Positions 7,330-20,783 are shown, counted from the first letter of the stretch. The stretch is 22,023 bases of DNA from Phaeoceros laevis (GCA_049999765.1 JBNGIQ010008974.1:36413-58435); one strand, 5' to 3'. The notes: generated from the sequence alone by a model not told the origin. Translations and numbers: made by a program.

Positions 7330-10300
7330 CTAGTCATCGTCATCATCGTACCCACCAAAACTTTCAGGTTCTTCCACCACTACCTCCTCGATATCTTCCA
7401 TGAGTGTGTCCAAAACTTCCTCTTTTGTATCTTCCATAAACTCTGCCTCAGTTTTCGTTTTATCGTCTTCCTCTTCTTCCCAGCTTTTCATAGCAGCTAG
7501 GCTGTCATCGCTGAACAATTGTTGGTAAGGTTTTGGAACCTGGAGAGAGAAAGAGCGGCCCACACAACTTGAGTACTCTGAGCTATCTTTATAAGCATCC
7601 ATCTCCTACCCCCAAAACAACTTCAATACCAACCTCAAAGAACCGCCGACGTTTCTGAGCACTTTGGATCAGATTCTTCCATCGTTTGTCAACACCTAAT
7701 GTCTTGGCGCTTCCTACTACCTGCACCAACAAAGCCTTGTGAACCCAGAGGTACTGTGCATCTTGTGGAGGTCTGTTATACCACATCTAGTAACCAAAGG
7801 TGAAGTAGAAAGGTACCAGCATGGAAGTTTTGGCACGAGTAAGGCCCACATTCATCCTTCTGAAATCAGACACAAAACCAATCCCCTTCCCATTGTTTGC
7901 TCGTACACACGAGAACATTGCAACATCCTTCTCTCGTCCCTGCAACAGTTAAAGAAAGATCATATCACAGCCACCTCTTAGCAAGGCTGAAGCAGTGTAC
8001 CACAAATCGACGATAACTAGACAGGACACTGTTACAGAAAATTCAAAGCAGGTACCTGGAACCCATCGACCGTATTGATGTCAATAAGCCGAGCTTGCTC
8101 CACGCCCAACATTTCTATGAATCGCTCCCGTAGAAGCTTAACTTGTTGCTTGTAGGGGGTAATGACAGCCACATGATCCTCTCCTTTGAGCTCTGGATAA
8201 GACACTATCAAGTTTCTGTATAGAACGAGGATGAACTCGACTTCAGCATGGTTCACCCAAGAACCGCTTCCAGTAGGCTGGGTCTCCTCGCCTGCAACAT
8301 CAAAGAAGGCAAAAGGACCAAAACAACGGTGCTCATGCCATGGACGTGTGGTTTGCTTCAACACGTTTTCTCCATCCTCCAATGTATCACCATAGAATTC
8401 CTTTGAAGGAAAATCTCTTATCTGTTTCCAAGGGAATCCGCTTAGATCCTGCTAATTGCAAACTAGTTACTCATTTCAAGAAACCTTCAGCACGCAGATC
8501 AGCTGAGTAACCCACAAACTACTCAAAAACATGTTACGATTTGAGCACCTGTGGGTGCATACGATACTGAGTTTTCAACATCTGCACTGAGTAGCCTGAC
8601 TTTTGCAAACGTTTGAAAAGACTTGTTTCGTAGCTGCAAGCAAACAGTAACTATATCAAACATGTACATGGACTGCAACAAATAATTTGAAATTTCTGTA
8701 ACTCTGTGGACTGTCTTACCCGTGTTGCACAGCCCGTGACGATAGCACTGTGGCGGGCAACTGAATCGGATCGCCTACCTGCAGCACATTGAAGCATGCA
8801 AGTAAAAAAAAACGTGCAACCCACCAAACCAACTCCATCATCTTCCAAAACAAGTCGATTGCACCTGAAACTTACAAGAAACACCTGTTTGCATCCATGC
8901 ATCAGCGGCACCAGAGTCGACGGTTCAACCTGTCAAGGTACTACCAAGAGTTAGCATTTGAGGATGTATCTAACATACAGGAATGAACATTAGCCTTCCG
9001 TTTTTCAGCAAGCACATTTTCAAACGCTTAAATCCAGCAGATCAAAATCTGTCTCTAACAAGGTAAGACTTACAGCTTGAGCTGCCTCATCAATCACCAC
9101 AACATCAAATCCACGCTTCATCCGACTGAAGATAGCAGAACCACTGAAGCTCAAAGTGGAGCAGACCTGTTTCAAGTGCAAAGTCTTACACAAATGCTTT
9201 TTATGTATTTGACATTTTTCTCTGCATAAGCACTACCCGCTACCAACAAGCACAAGCAAGCCATGGACAGGGAAAGCAAGAACCTCACACGATTGCAGCC
9301 TCTTCAAGAACTAAAGCACGTATGCGGTCACGCTCATCACCCGCACGTGGCCCAGCTGCAGCCCCAGACCGCTGCATGCTGCTTAAGCGCTGTGCGACCT
9401 GATAACTCAGTGTTAGTGCTGCTCGTTAGTTGACAATTCAGATAAAGGAAACAATATCCCTGAAGATCTTTGAATCAAGTAGCTCACGGATACTCACAAG
9501 ATTGTCCATGGAAACAGCTTGAACAGAATGATGCGCATTGAGACCCACCCGCACCACACTAGGCGTGTACATCATGCCATTTTCATCCCGTAAACCTGTG
9601 TTGCAGTTCATACGATCCATGTTGTTTGTAACTAACTGCCAGCGTTCACCCACCAAAAAGCTCTCGAGTGGCTTAACGCTGACGCAAGCAAGATACAAAA
9701 ATCTCACCACTGCGTAAGAGACGAAGCACAATCTCGTCTAAAGCTGAGTTGGATGGTGCACAAACAAGCACATGAGCACGGTGCTTTCTTTTCGCCCCAA
9801 CTAGCTCTGGCTTCTGCATGCCAGAACTCAAGTTCAAGTAAGAAGTTTGTAATGAAGGTACCAAGCAAAACCAAGGAAGTTTCCCACAGGAAGTGCAAGA
9901 CAGCAATATCCTTACAAAAGGGTTTCCAGACGTTGGATAGAAACCATCATCCCCATCAATTGGCATGAACTCATCCGAATCTCGTGGATTGACTCTAGAG
10001 GATAGCCAAGGAGAGGCCTTCGTCCAGTGCTGCAACCTACAAATAGTCCATCTTCTTGCCTTAACATCCGATTTTCAACTCAAACAGGCCATGCCATGCT
10101 CCCACGACAGTTAAGTTAGCCCTCTAAGAATCTGAGTTTCACTCACTTGTCCTTATGCAAAAGTTCCACCCTCTGTAGCATAGTTGTACCATCATATCTG
10201 CATGAAGAATCCTGGTTAATCAAGATAACCAGAGGGACAACAATACTTCTTCAAGAATATGATAAAGCTTTTCAGTATGGACTTGATTCTGGCTTGACCA

Positions 10301-11974
10301 AGACAGAAAAATACTTGGTTGGTAGTTTTGCAGGTGTACTATGCAACACGACACAGAGAAGGCCAAGGATGGTCTGTGTCTTGCCTGTCCCAGGAGGTCC
10401 CTGAAGCCAGCAACGCACTAGTCAAGTTGCTTAGCAGTTCTACAAAAGTGAATATGTACACCTCTCCATATAAAAAATATACACATCGGAGTAAAGTGGA
10501 GAACCTGAATCAGCACCAAAGGCCTCCGATTTAGTCCAGCCTGCAAAGCCGAGTACAGCACGTTACCAAATGGTCACCGTGCTAGGCGACCCCCAACTCC
10601 AAACACTGAAAATTTTAGATCTGCGTAGGGTTCTCTGGGCTGTAATCTCCACTCAAGTACTGACCTGTATAGCTTGGAGTTGTGACTCGTTATGGTTGGA
10701 CTCTAGGTACTCATGAAGCAGCTTAGGAATGTTCCAAGCACCAGGTGCTGGCGCTTGGGAAGACAAATCACTGTCTGATGCAGGGAGCTTGCCAGAGAGG
10801 ATGACATTTGCAAACGGCAATCTATCCACCCATTTGAGAGCAGTGTACTCCCGTAGTATGGTAGAAAAGTTTGAGAGCTGTAAGAGTGACCACGTTCAGC
10901 AAGCTGAGGCTCAAACCAGCCCTCTCTCACTCCCAGACAGCGTTTCATCCTCTAGAAATAGCAAAAGAGGACCAGTGGCTGCACGTGGAGGCCATATGTC
11001 TGCTTGTACAAGCTGCACATTACCTTAATGATCCACCATCCAGACTCGGGTTGCAAAGCAGCACGGAGACGTAGAGCTGCTTCATTTCTCGTCGAACCGG
11101 CATCCATAGCATCGGAATCACTGAAGTACATGCGAACTCGCAGTGCCCGCGATTCCCGACTTTCCACAACACCGAAGGCATAGGTGCTCATCTTAGGAGC
11201 TCCTTCACCTGGCTGAAATGTCCAAGATGGAATACATGAGCTTCCATGAACGAAAAAATATAAACGAACCTGGACTTCCACCAAAGAAATCACTGCAATG
11301 AGGTGTATCACAGAACCATAGGCACTGCTGAATTTTTCACCTTGGCTTTCGAGGCCAAGACACTAACCCTTTCTTTGGTTACAAGCAGCAGGTCGTTGTC
11401 AGTGAATTCGTCAGACACTTCCGCGTGAATAGCGAACCGGATGAAATGAAATTCATGAGCAGTATCCACATCCACAAGAGCAGCTTGCCGAAACCTCGTT
11501 CCACCTGTCCATTTCCAGCCATTTCCACGTACGAAGCTTGTCAGTAGCAGGTGTCTCCAAAAGTAAATGAAAGTGGTGCCTGGCACAAGATGCACCGCAG
11601 GTAACTCACTGTCGTTCTCTTCTCTGAAAATTTGAGCTCTACACTCTTCAAGCAGCAGGGGTTCGAATACCCCGATGTAATCAGCCGCGTCCTTAAATGA
11701 GTCAGGTACACGTCTGAGAGCCAATCCATCCCCCCTGTCCTCAGGCTTCTTGACCTTCAAGTACCAGCCCAGCAGTCGAGAATGAGACTCAAAAACGGGA
11801 CCAATGCAACGAGATCTCGCCATCATTACAGTGTCTTACCTTGGACATGGCAAACAATCGCAAGTAGTCCCAGCTTAAAACAATCTTCTGCATCCTGGTC
11901 TGATGTGATGCCACTTGGGCAGCCATCTGCAGGCCTGCAGTGGTATCCTTTCCGGGATTCATAAGGCCGACCAT
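7330..11974 (-). CDS. MAA3: MAA3/SEN1-type superfamily 1 RNA/DNA helicase
   Basis: Twenty exons rebuild a complete 842-residue protein co-linear with Arabidopsis MAGATAMA 3. Exons, 5' to 3': 11974-11840, 11754-11610, 11504-11341, 11212-11024, 10877-10665, 10540-10505, 10400-10315, 10197-10147, 10036-9916, 9813-9708, 9595-9498, 9398-9291, 9166-9074, 8929-8876, 8778-8720, 8633-8549, 8421-8056, 7939-7817, 7720-7634, 7539-7330. All introns are GT..AG, 85-146 nt, and phases close. Motifs: Walker A GPPGTGKT (295-302), Ia VLVCAPSNSALDE (395-407), Walker B DEAA (510-513), VGDPIQLPAT (534-543), QYRMHP (575-580), VDGFQGRE (699-706), RRMNVGLTRAK (730-740). The tail is acidic, ending DDDDD. By family, it unwinds RNA:DNA hybrids and acts in nuclear RNA processing and transcription termination. 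The start is the first ATG after an in-frame TGA; ATG 11926 is an alternative. The exon 2 acceptor could be 6 nt further in (11748). Confidence 0.95.
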
Positions 11975-13008
11975 GATTCTGGACAAATTGCTGAGAGTAT
12001 CTAAGGGGACGGTTCATTTCGTATGCCGCTATGCGCCATCCAGATACTCCATGACTTGGGATTTAGATGCGCCTGACCCTTGACTGACGACTGACTCCTG
12101 ATTGAAGTGCGTCTTGTCGACCTACGTTTTAAACATTTGAAGGACGAAGAAGGAAGTATTAAACTTCCTTTTCTGTGCTTGCACTGCTTGGCGTAAAGAC
12201 CACACAGTGCGGACTAGTTAGACTATTACACGGAGCCCGACTTACAACGGGGGATGTGTTTCACCCTGGACACACTGGCCAAGCAAGGTTCGAGATCAAG
12301 TACCTATATAAATTTGCTGTAGCAGCTGCAGCAAATTTATCACCCTGTAAGAATGTTGAAGTTGTCCAGTTCTTGTCAGCTGTGCAAAGGCTCGGCGAGG
12401 ATCACCTGGTCCATCTCTATTACAACTAAATTTTTAGAACTTCGTACACTGTGTAAGCAATTCGGAGAGCAAGTTGGGGGATCCGCCGCCTCCACCGGGT
12501 TAGTCACCCGGAGCCGAGGAGCCACGTACGTAGCCTGTTTTGGCGATACGGACTGGAGAGCTGTTCGCTATTCTTGCGCTGCACTGCAGTTTTACAAAAA
12601 GCCCTTCGGCATGTGACTGCCATGGAGAGTTCTTGGATTGTGCCAGGTCTCAAGACGAGGCCAGCAGTGCAAGAACCCTGCGAATCGGTGCCGAAATGCC
12701 CAGTTCCCTGAGTACTCGATTCGTTCACCACCCGTAACTTCAATGAGAGCTTCAGAAGCCAGGCCGGAAGGATGACCTTTAACGAGCTGTTCTCGGAACA
12801 TGCACGTTGATGATGGCATTGACTGTAGTACTTACTGAATCAATTCCAAGTTCCAAACCAGAGCCACAAGGGCCCTATGGTGATATCTCATGTTTGCCAG
12901 CACCTTGGTATACAAGACAAACTTAGAACTGCTTCCGGACTCTTGACAAACATTAATTTACATATCAATGTCGCTAGTGGGCAACATCGAGTAGTATCTT
13001 TTCCCACG
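11975..13008. other. spacer between MAA3 and LHP1: 5' region of one, 3' UTR of the other
   Basis: Both neighbours are transcribed leftward, so the right part should carry the LHP1 3' UTR and the left part the MAA3 promoter and 5' UTR. A TATA-like sequence on the minus strand (AAATTTATATAGG, about 12304-12316) lies about 330 bp upstream of the MAA3 ATG. Several short minus-strand frames look coding by eye, but none has a partner exon or start that fits, and both flanking proteins are complete without them. Confidence 0.5.
12304..12316 (-). promoter_or_regulatory. possible TATA box for MAA3
   Basis: The minus strand reads AAATTTATATAGGTA about 330 bp upstream of the chosen MAA3 start. This would imply a 5' UTR of about 300 nt, or a non-coding first intron. 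Motif seen, role inferred. Confidence 0.3.
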
Positions 13009-16000
13009 TCACTGAGGATTGTTGCTGTATCTCAGGTGCTGCTCGTAGAAGTCGATCAACTGGAAAAAGAGACAACAAAACCAGTCCCTTAGAGATGAAC
13101 GAAGCCAAACGGCAGAAATTAACAATCTCAGAACATCACGCAGTATGGATTAGTCAGTGGCCCCTCTCATGCAAACGGCAGTGCCCTCTGGTGCCTTTCA
13201 TACATCTTATCATTGCTACAAGGGGAGAATAGTTGGGCACTGCCTTTGATAGACAAACACAAGGCACTCAAGGGCAGCGCCCAGTGGCTACTTGCATTTG
13301 CCTGGGTGGATGGAAACAGTTGGCAAGATTTACAAAAATTGCTGGCACATATCTAAGATGTTAAGAATTACCTGACGTCACAAAGCTCACCAACATCTCT
13401 ATGTGGTTTAAGGCTTACCAACAACGGATACTTGTCACGCATGTCCTTGTTGTTAACGAACACCTCCTGACCATCTGACCTGCCAGGATCGGAGTGCAAG
13501 AAGCAAAATGAGCACATATTCATTGTTCAAACAGTAAAGCAACCAAATGCTGAACTCCTGCAAGACCTGAATTTTTCTGCAACGACAAAGTAGTACCTTA
13601 GAGCTCTGAAGATGACGACCACATCTTGCTTCCCATTGATGACAGTTTGGTTATAACTGATGGCTTTGATAATCTGCTTAACATGTGGAGGGGTGTTGGC
13701 CACCGTATCTGCTGATGCTGCAACTGGACTACCTGTGCTCACGGTATTCTGCATAGACCTATTGTTCAAACCACCAGATTCTTGGGCAGACCGCAGGGTA
13801 CCACTAGATTCTGTTGAGTCGACAGCTGCAGTTCCAGGTACACGCGAACTTTCACCGTGTACAAGCTTTGCAACCTCCCTTTCAGCCCCTCCAAGCAAAG
13901 GGGGTTTTTTATCATCCGCGATATCTGAGCTTACTCGTACCCGCTTCACACTTCCATTTTTTCTCCTACTTGCGTCAGGTGCCTGTGGATCGCTTTCTTT
14001 TGTATGATCTTCAGTCACCGTGCATTCATCTGCCTGTTTGCTTCCCAACAAGTCCGGAATGCCCTCACTACCTGCAGGAGGACTTTCTGACGGGGCAGGT
14101 AAGTCTTCATCCAAGATCTCACCCTCCCTGCCACAGGAGTCTACTTCTGGTGCTGGCTGCGCAGTTTGTACAACCGCTTTTGCAGCCTCTTTCACAGGAT
14201 CCTCCCCCTGTACCACCTGGCTGCCACCCTCTGGTGAGCTATCCATGGCAACTGTCTCAAATGATAGATGGTCCAGCTTCGGACTTCCCTGAGTATCTGA
14301 GTGTTTCACAACATCCATATCACCTCCACTGTTCCCTGTGTCCATAGGAGTATGTCCCAGTTCTTCCTCGGGGTTTGACGATGATTGAGGGGGAAAACTG
14401 TCTCCAAGAGGCTCGGGTCTTTCATGATCTGTAAAACGAATCTCTGAAGTCCTCATATCTTCATCTGTGTCTTCACACTTTCGTAGCGTGACTCCTGTCA
14501 CAGTGGGCCTCTTGAACGATCCTCCAGTCCGCTTTGGTGAAAAAGCTGTATGTGCTTTTGATCCCATGGAGGCCACTCCAGGTTCACTGATGCTGGCACC
14601 TTGATTTGACGCCGGAGTGATGTTCCTGTAACTTGTGGAAGAATGTTTCGCTTTTCTTGGTTTATATGTTTTCATTTTGAGGCCTCCTCGCTTCCTAGCC
14701 CCTTGCCTGCAAGAACAAGGATATTGATAGGATTACACACCTGAACAAGCGATGACTCATGCAAAGCAAGCAATCCAAAGTCATAGTGGACATGATTACT
14801 TTGGGTCGTAGTGCTCCAGCAAATGGCCAACGTGGTCATAAGGTTCCCAAGTATTGTATTTCTCTCCCCATCCTTGCCTGCAAGGGGAACGAAGCGAGGT
14901 TACCAACGGAATCCAATGTTTGAGGACGGGAGAAACAACAGAACCGACCTTGTGGATACGCACCATTTCACTAGAAACTCCACATTGCCCTGCAGAACAG
15001 ACAACTTCACGACGTCAGAAGCTGCCGACTTGAAATTCACAAGACGTCGCTGATACAAGGTGTCGACCCAGAGCACCCCTCAGTACAGCCCAATAGACTT
15101 TTGACTAGGCAGAGCGCTCAATTTTACTTGAGGGCAGCTTCACTAGAAGAACTACAGAATGCGACATCTGGGGACGGAAAATGCTCAATTGTAGTCGCCT
15201 TCTCAATTGCAATGCCAGATGGCCGCCAATGGTCACCCGACATACTCTGCAACGCACGACACTCAGAGCACAGGCATGCAAGCTCCAGCTCGCATGCCTA
15301 CCTACCAAAACACCACTTTACTAAAGAGAACTGCTAGTTGTCAACAGTGGCGTATCCCGCACGCTTTACACCTTCGGTGCAGCTGACGACATCTGAATTG
15401 TGTCTAGTCCCTCACAGAGCTGCACCACGCAAACCTAGCTGAATTCGGAATTGCACTCACCTATCAGGATGCGGAAAAGAAATTGCAACCCGGGGTACTA
15501 AGGCAATCAGGCAGCCATCTCCCACTAGGCAACCCTGCCAGACCAAGACCCAGCATACCTGACGGAGTCTCTTCTTCCTGATTGCCTGTACCTCGTACAA
15601 TTTTTCCGTTTCCTCATCCTCCGCCTCGTCTGTATCCGTCTCGTCCGTGCCCTCGACCTCTAAGGGATCTTGCTCCTTTCCACCAACATCCTGCTTCCGC
15701 GTGGAAGCCTTCCGCTTCCTCCCCGTCTCTCGGCTTCCGTCGGACTGCCCGCTCTCCTCTTCCTCATCCACGCGCTTGCCATTCTTGTCCTGGTCAATCC
15801 CCCGCTTTGCAGGCTTGGTCGGTGCCCCTCTCTTGCCCTGCGCGAGACGGCCCTGGGAGTTGTCGATGTCGATCACCTCCTGCATCGACCGGACCTTCTC
15901 CCCCGCATTGTCCCCCTGTAGCATCTTTATCCTCTGTTTCACCTTGTTCCAGGTGCTCCCGCTCACAACCTTACCACCATCCTTCTTTTTCGCCTTCCCC

Positions 16001-16032
16001 ATCCCCGCGGCATTTCCTGCCCCCTGCACCAT
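13009..16032 (-). CDS. LHP1: LHP1/TFL2-type chromodomain-chromoshadow protein (plant HP1 homologue)
   Basis: Six exons give a complete 599-residue protein: 16032-15559, 14989-14964, 14877-14800, 14706-13597, 13479-13419, 13059-13009. Phases close, and a TGA lies just upstream of the start ATG in frame. The chromodomain (about 145-192) reads LYEVQAIRKKRLRQ, GNVEFLVKWQGW, NTWEP; Y146, W167 and W170 occupy positions that form the methyl-lysine cage in the family. The chromoshadow domain (534 to about 596) reads HVKQIIKAIS, ALRSDGQEVFV, LLLIDFYEQHLRY, the typical LHP1 C-terminus. By family it reads H3K27me3 and works with Polycomb complexes in the nucleus. The N-terminus is basic then acidic (DEEEE). 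Basic patches KPRKAK (208-213) and RRKNGSVKRVRV (440-451) could be nuclear localisation signals. The hinge of about 340 residues is long: Arabidopsis LHP1 has about 445 residues in all. Exon 2 is only 26 nt and lies within the chromodomain. Confidence 0.93.
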
Positions 16033-16759
16033 GCACCCTCACGCAATTGGGGACCTTTCCTCCCTATCCGCCAAGAAGCCGGCAGCGGCAAGTGCAGCCC
16101 CTGGCCGCTTCAGTCCACCCGCCCCCGGCTCCGGCTAACCGCCGTGTACAGATCCTTGGCTTCGGCTGCAAGATTCCCTCTTCCAGAGGCGCGTTCCCCT
16201 CTCACTCACTGTCTTCTTCCCCTGCTTCTCCAGCCTTCTCGCACAAGGCCTGAAGACGAGCCCCGCGGCGCCAAAGTGCTGCTCCTGAATTGCCCGCCAG
16301 AGACGCTGCCAAGGCGGGAAACGGGAGGGAAGGGGGGAAGGGACGGGGGCGTGAAGTGAAGTGAGAGCAGCGTAAAGAAAGGACCGACCAAGTGGAAGAC
16401 ACCTTTATTAAGTATCTGGCATGTACGCACTACGCAGCATTGCAAGTCATCCAAATTTGAACGAGAAGCAACCGAGAGATAGAGAGAGTAAGAGAGAGAG
16501 AGAGAGAGAGGTGATAGAGAGATTCACCGCCAAAATCGCTTGGTCGGCTATAACAAAGGCGTTAGTTCTTACTAAGTGATTATGCTGTGTCAGCAACTGG
16601 TAGGACGAATGATGGCGGGCATTCGGGAATCGGAATCTATTTACGCTTGATGGCCATTGGCCACCCTCCATGGTTGCTAAATGGTTACATGCAATTAGTT
16701 TCTAGTAGTGTCGATCTACTGCGTTTTGCTAAGGTGCGTTTGTTCTCGTGCTTGCTAAA
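16033..16759. other. LHP1 upstream region with GA/CT tract
   Basis: This is the space between the LHP1 start and the 3' end of the PPR relic. It should contain the LHP1 promoter and 5' UTR. The plus strand is C-rich near 16050-16250, then G-rich (gggaggg runs near 16320-16350), then carries the GA tract at 16472-16523. Open frames here are antisense or compositional artefacts. Confidence 0.5.
16472..16523. repeat. (GA)n microsatellite / GAGA tract
   Basis: An interrupted GA run with a pure core of ten AG dinucleotides at 16491-16510, flanked by gagagata and gatagagagat. On the LHP1 strand it is a CT tract about 450-490 bp upstream of the ATG. In plants such repeats are bound by GAGA-binding BPC proteins, but binding here is inference only. 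Confidence 0.9.
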
Positions 16760-19030
16760 TCAAATGGTTTGCACTCCGCGAAGTCCAAGAGCTTCAGCAG
16801 ATGCAACAAAGTTCCGTACTTGATAGTGTTTATTTGGTCTATGTGGAATATTTGAGCATACCTGTCTTGCCCTAGAGGGATTAGGAGCACTTAGAAAAGT
16901 CTCATATGTGATCTTACACAAACTGGCTCCAGCTCTCGATGTGGAATGCATACATATGTACCAGTGCTGCTCCCACAACCACTTCGCTAGGCATACATAG
17001 GTAACGGAATCGGGACTTAGACCTTCATGTTGTATACTGCTGCAAACACTTAGGGCTTCCTGGCCCGTCTCTTGCTGGGTATAACCAGCAAACATGGCGT
17101 TCCATGTTACAACAATCCTCTTTGGAAGTCTATCAAATAATTTACGAGCATCTTCTAAGCTTACCGCACTTTGCATACATGTTGACCAAGCTGCCGCCTA
17201 GAACCAGATCCACTTGCATACTCCTCGTGCTTTGATCTCCGCGTGCATCTATGTTCCCTCATGAAGAGCTCCTACGTAGACCTATGCTGGCACATGCCTG
17301 TAAGAGGCTTGCATATCTTACACAGTCCGGAGGAGAGAGGCCCTCCTGTTGCATACTGCTGTACAGATCAAGAGCTTCCAGACCCATCCCCTGCTGGACA
17401 TAATTTGTAACCTGCAAGCACTGCGGTCCATGCTACAACAGCCCTCTCTGAAAGTCCGTCAAATAACTGGCGAGCATTCTCTAGACTACCACATTGTGCA
17501 TACATGTTGACCAAGCTGCCCACATCTTGCAGACCTCGTTTTTTGATCTGTACACGAAGCTGCTTTCTCACATGAAGAGCTCCAACATCTACACTAGCAC
17601 ATGCCTGCAGCAAGCATGCGAATGTAGCAGAATCAGGAGGAAAATGTTTACGAGGCTGGTGTCAAGAACCACATCTTCTTTGTTATCCTTGGTCCTTGAT
17701 CTGTGCATGGAGCTGCTTTCCCTAATGAAGAGCTCCTGCACCTACAGTAGCCCATGCCTGGAGCAAGCATACGTATGCAACAGAGTCGGGAGCACTGACT
17801 CCTGTTTCGTACTAAGAGCTTCCTGACCGAATCCCTGGTGGGCATAACCTGCAAGCATTCCGGTCCATGCTACAAGATTCCTCTTTGAAAGTTTGTCAAA
17901 TGATTGGCGAGCATCATCTAAGCTACCACATTTCGCATACATGCTGACCAGTCTGTCACCTAGACCCACACCTTTGCAGTCCTCGCTCTTTAATCTGTGC
18001 ATGCAGCTGCTTTCCCTCATGGAGAGCTGGAACACCTAAACTTGCACGTGCCTGCAGCGGGCATGCATATGTAGCAAAGTTGGGAGGAATGAGGCCCTCT
18101 TGTTGCATAATGTGTTAATGACTGAGCGCTTCCTGACCCATACCCTGCTGGGCATACTCTCCAACCATCGCATTCCATGTTACAACATTCCTGTCCAAAA
18201 GCCTGTCGAACAATCCACGAGCATCCTCTAAGCTACCGCATTTTGCATACAGGTTCACCAAGGTACCGCATAGAACCACATCCTTTCAGTCCTTGTTATT
18301 TGGTCTGTGCATGCACCTGCTTGCCCTGATGAAGAGCTCCTACACCTACACCCGCACATGCCTGCCGCAGGCATAAATATGTAACAGCATCTGGAAGAAT
18401 GAGAGCTTCCTGTTGCACATTGCTGTGAAGACTAAGGCTTCCTGACACCTGGACGCACCCTGCAATCATCGGTGTCCATGTTACAACAATCCTGTCTGGA
18501 AGTGTGTCGAATATGCTGCGAGCATCGTTCAAGCTACCGCATTTGGCATACATGCTAACCAGCCCAGCCTGAACGAAGCTATGTGGCTTCCAGGGACTGA
18601 AAAGAATAAGAGCGGACCTCCTTGCCAGCAACTAAATCTCCAGCAGTGGCACAAGCTTTGAGAACTGCTGAATAGATCTGGTTGTCGGGCTGAACAGTAA
18701 CAGACTCGCGCATTTGTCGATACAGTCGTATAGCCTCTGCAGCCCCGGCAGCCTTCTCGTGTCTAGCATAAGCGAACATGCTGGTAGCCCAAACATATAC
18801 GCGTTTCGTTTAGAGATTTTTGTAAAAACGTGCATTGCTTTCCTCCAGCTCCCATGTGAGGACCCAGACCAATTAGCTGGGTGGCCAAGGCTACCGTCTC
18901 CTTCATACCCGCTTTTGACAGTGAGTCTAGACGGATGTGCCCAAAACCAGGCCCTTGCCTGATGCACCTCTTGAGGACACAATAGAAGAGATTGTTGGTA
19001 CATATACTGTTCAGGACTCAGTTCGATCCG
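16760..19030 (-). pseudogene. decayed multi-repeat PPR gene (PLS type)
   Basis: The minus strand carries successive PPR modules in shifting frames. The 5' end is near 19005 (CVLKRCIRQG). Then come VWATSMFAYARHEKAAG and [20 protein letters not shown] (18780-18590), [19 protein letters not shown] (18560-18300), NVVTWNAMVGEYAQQGMG (18260-18010), [19 protein letters not shown] (17990-17740), LVNMYAQCGSLENARQLFD (17610-17400) and LEDARKLFDRLPKRIVVTW (17160-16990). By family, intact proteins bind organelle RNA, often for C-to-U editing. This copy cannot work: there are frameshifts (for example near 18802 and 18840), in-frame stops (for example in the 17640-17700 module), and LVNI joined directly to PPDSATF near 17645, which removes most of one module. 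No E or DYW domain is recognisable at the 3' end. The introns of functional genes here are short and regular, and splicing does not repair these breaks. Confidence 0.88.
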
Positions 19031-19286
19031 AGGGAGGGAGGGAGGGGGGAGTTTGTATGTGCTTGACGGGGTACTTTCGTACCACACATGTGGCAAGACC
19101 CATGGTCTACCGATACCCTCACATGACATGCCACCCCACCCTAGTTCATTAACTAATAAATCAGAGAACAAGCCTGAAAGTGAACTGGGCCCAAACGTGA
19201 CACAGCTCTCGGCGTCCTAGTTGTCGGCAAGCTTTATGTCGATGTCCAAAGCGGCTCGCCTTTAGCATTGAGGGAGCGCCGGAGCA

Positions 19287-20783
<1,497 letters not shown>

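Noticed and set aside
11658-11673. ggggttcgaatacccc, which resembles a tRNA T-arm
   Set aside because: No acceptor stem, D-arm or anticodon arm can be built around it, and it lies inside a MAA3 coding exon.
13009-13059. Initial idea that this exon and the ones up to 16032 are the N-terminus of the helicase
   Set aside because: The exon spells the LHP1 C-terminus (LLIDFYEQHLRY) with a stop codon, and exon 1 begins a chromodomain. The helicase is complete without it, in the same arrangement as MAA3.
13814-14347. 177-codon plus-strand frame
   Set aside because: It is antisense to the LHP1 hinge exon and low in recognisable content.
15582-16253. 223-codon plus-strand frame rich in Pro, Ser and Arg
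   Set aside because: It is the antisense of LHP1 exon 1 and the C-rich upstream region; the minus-strand frame carries the start of the chromodomain and correct splicing.
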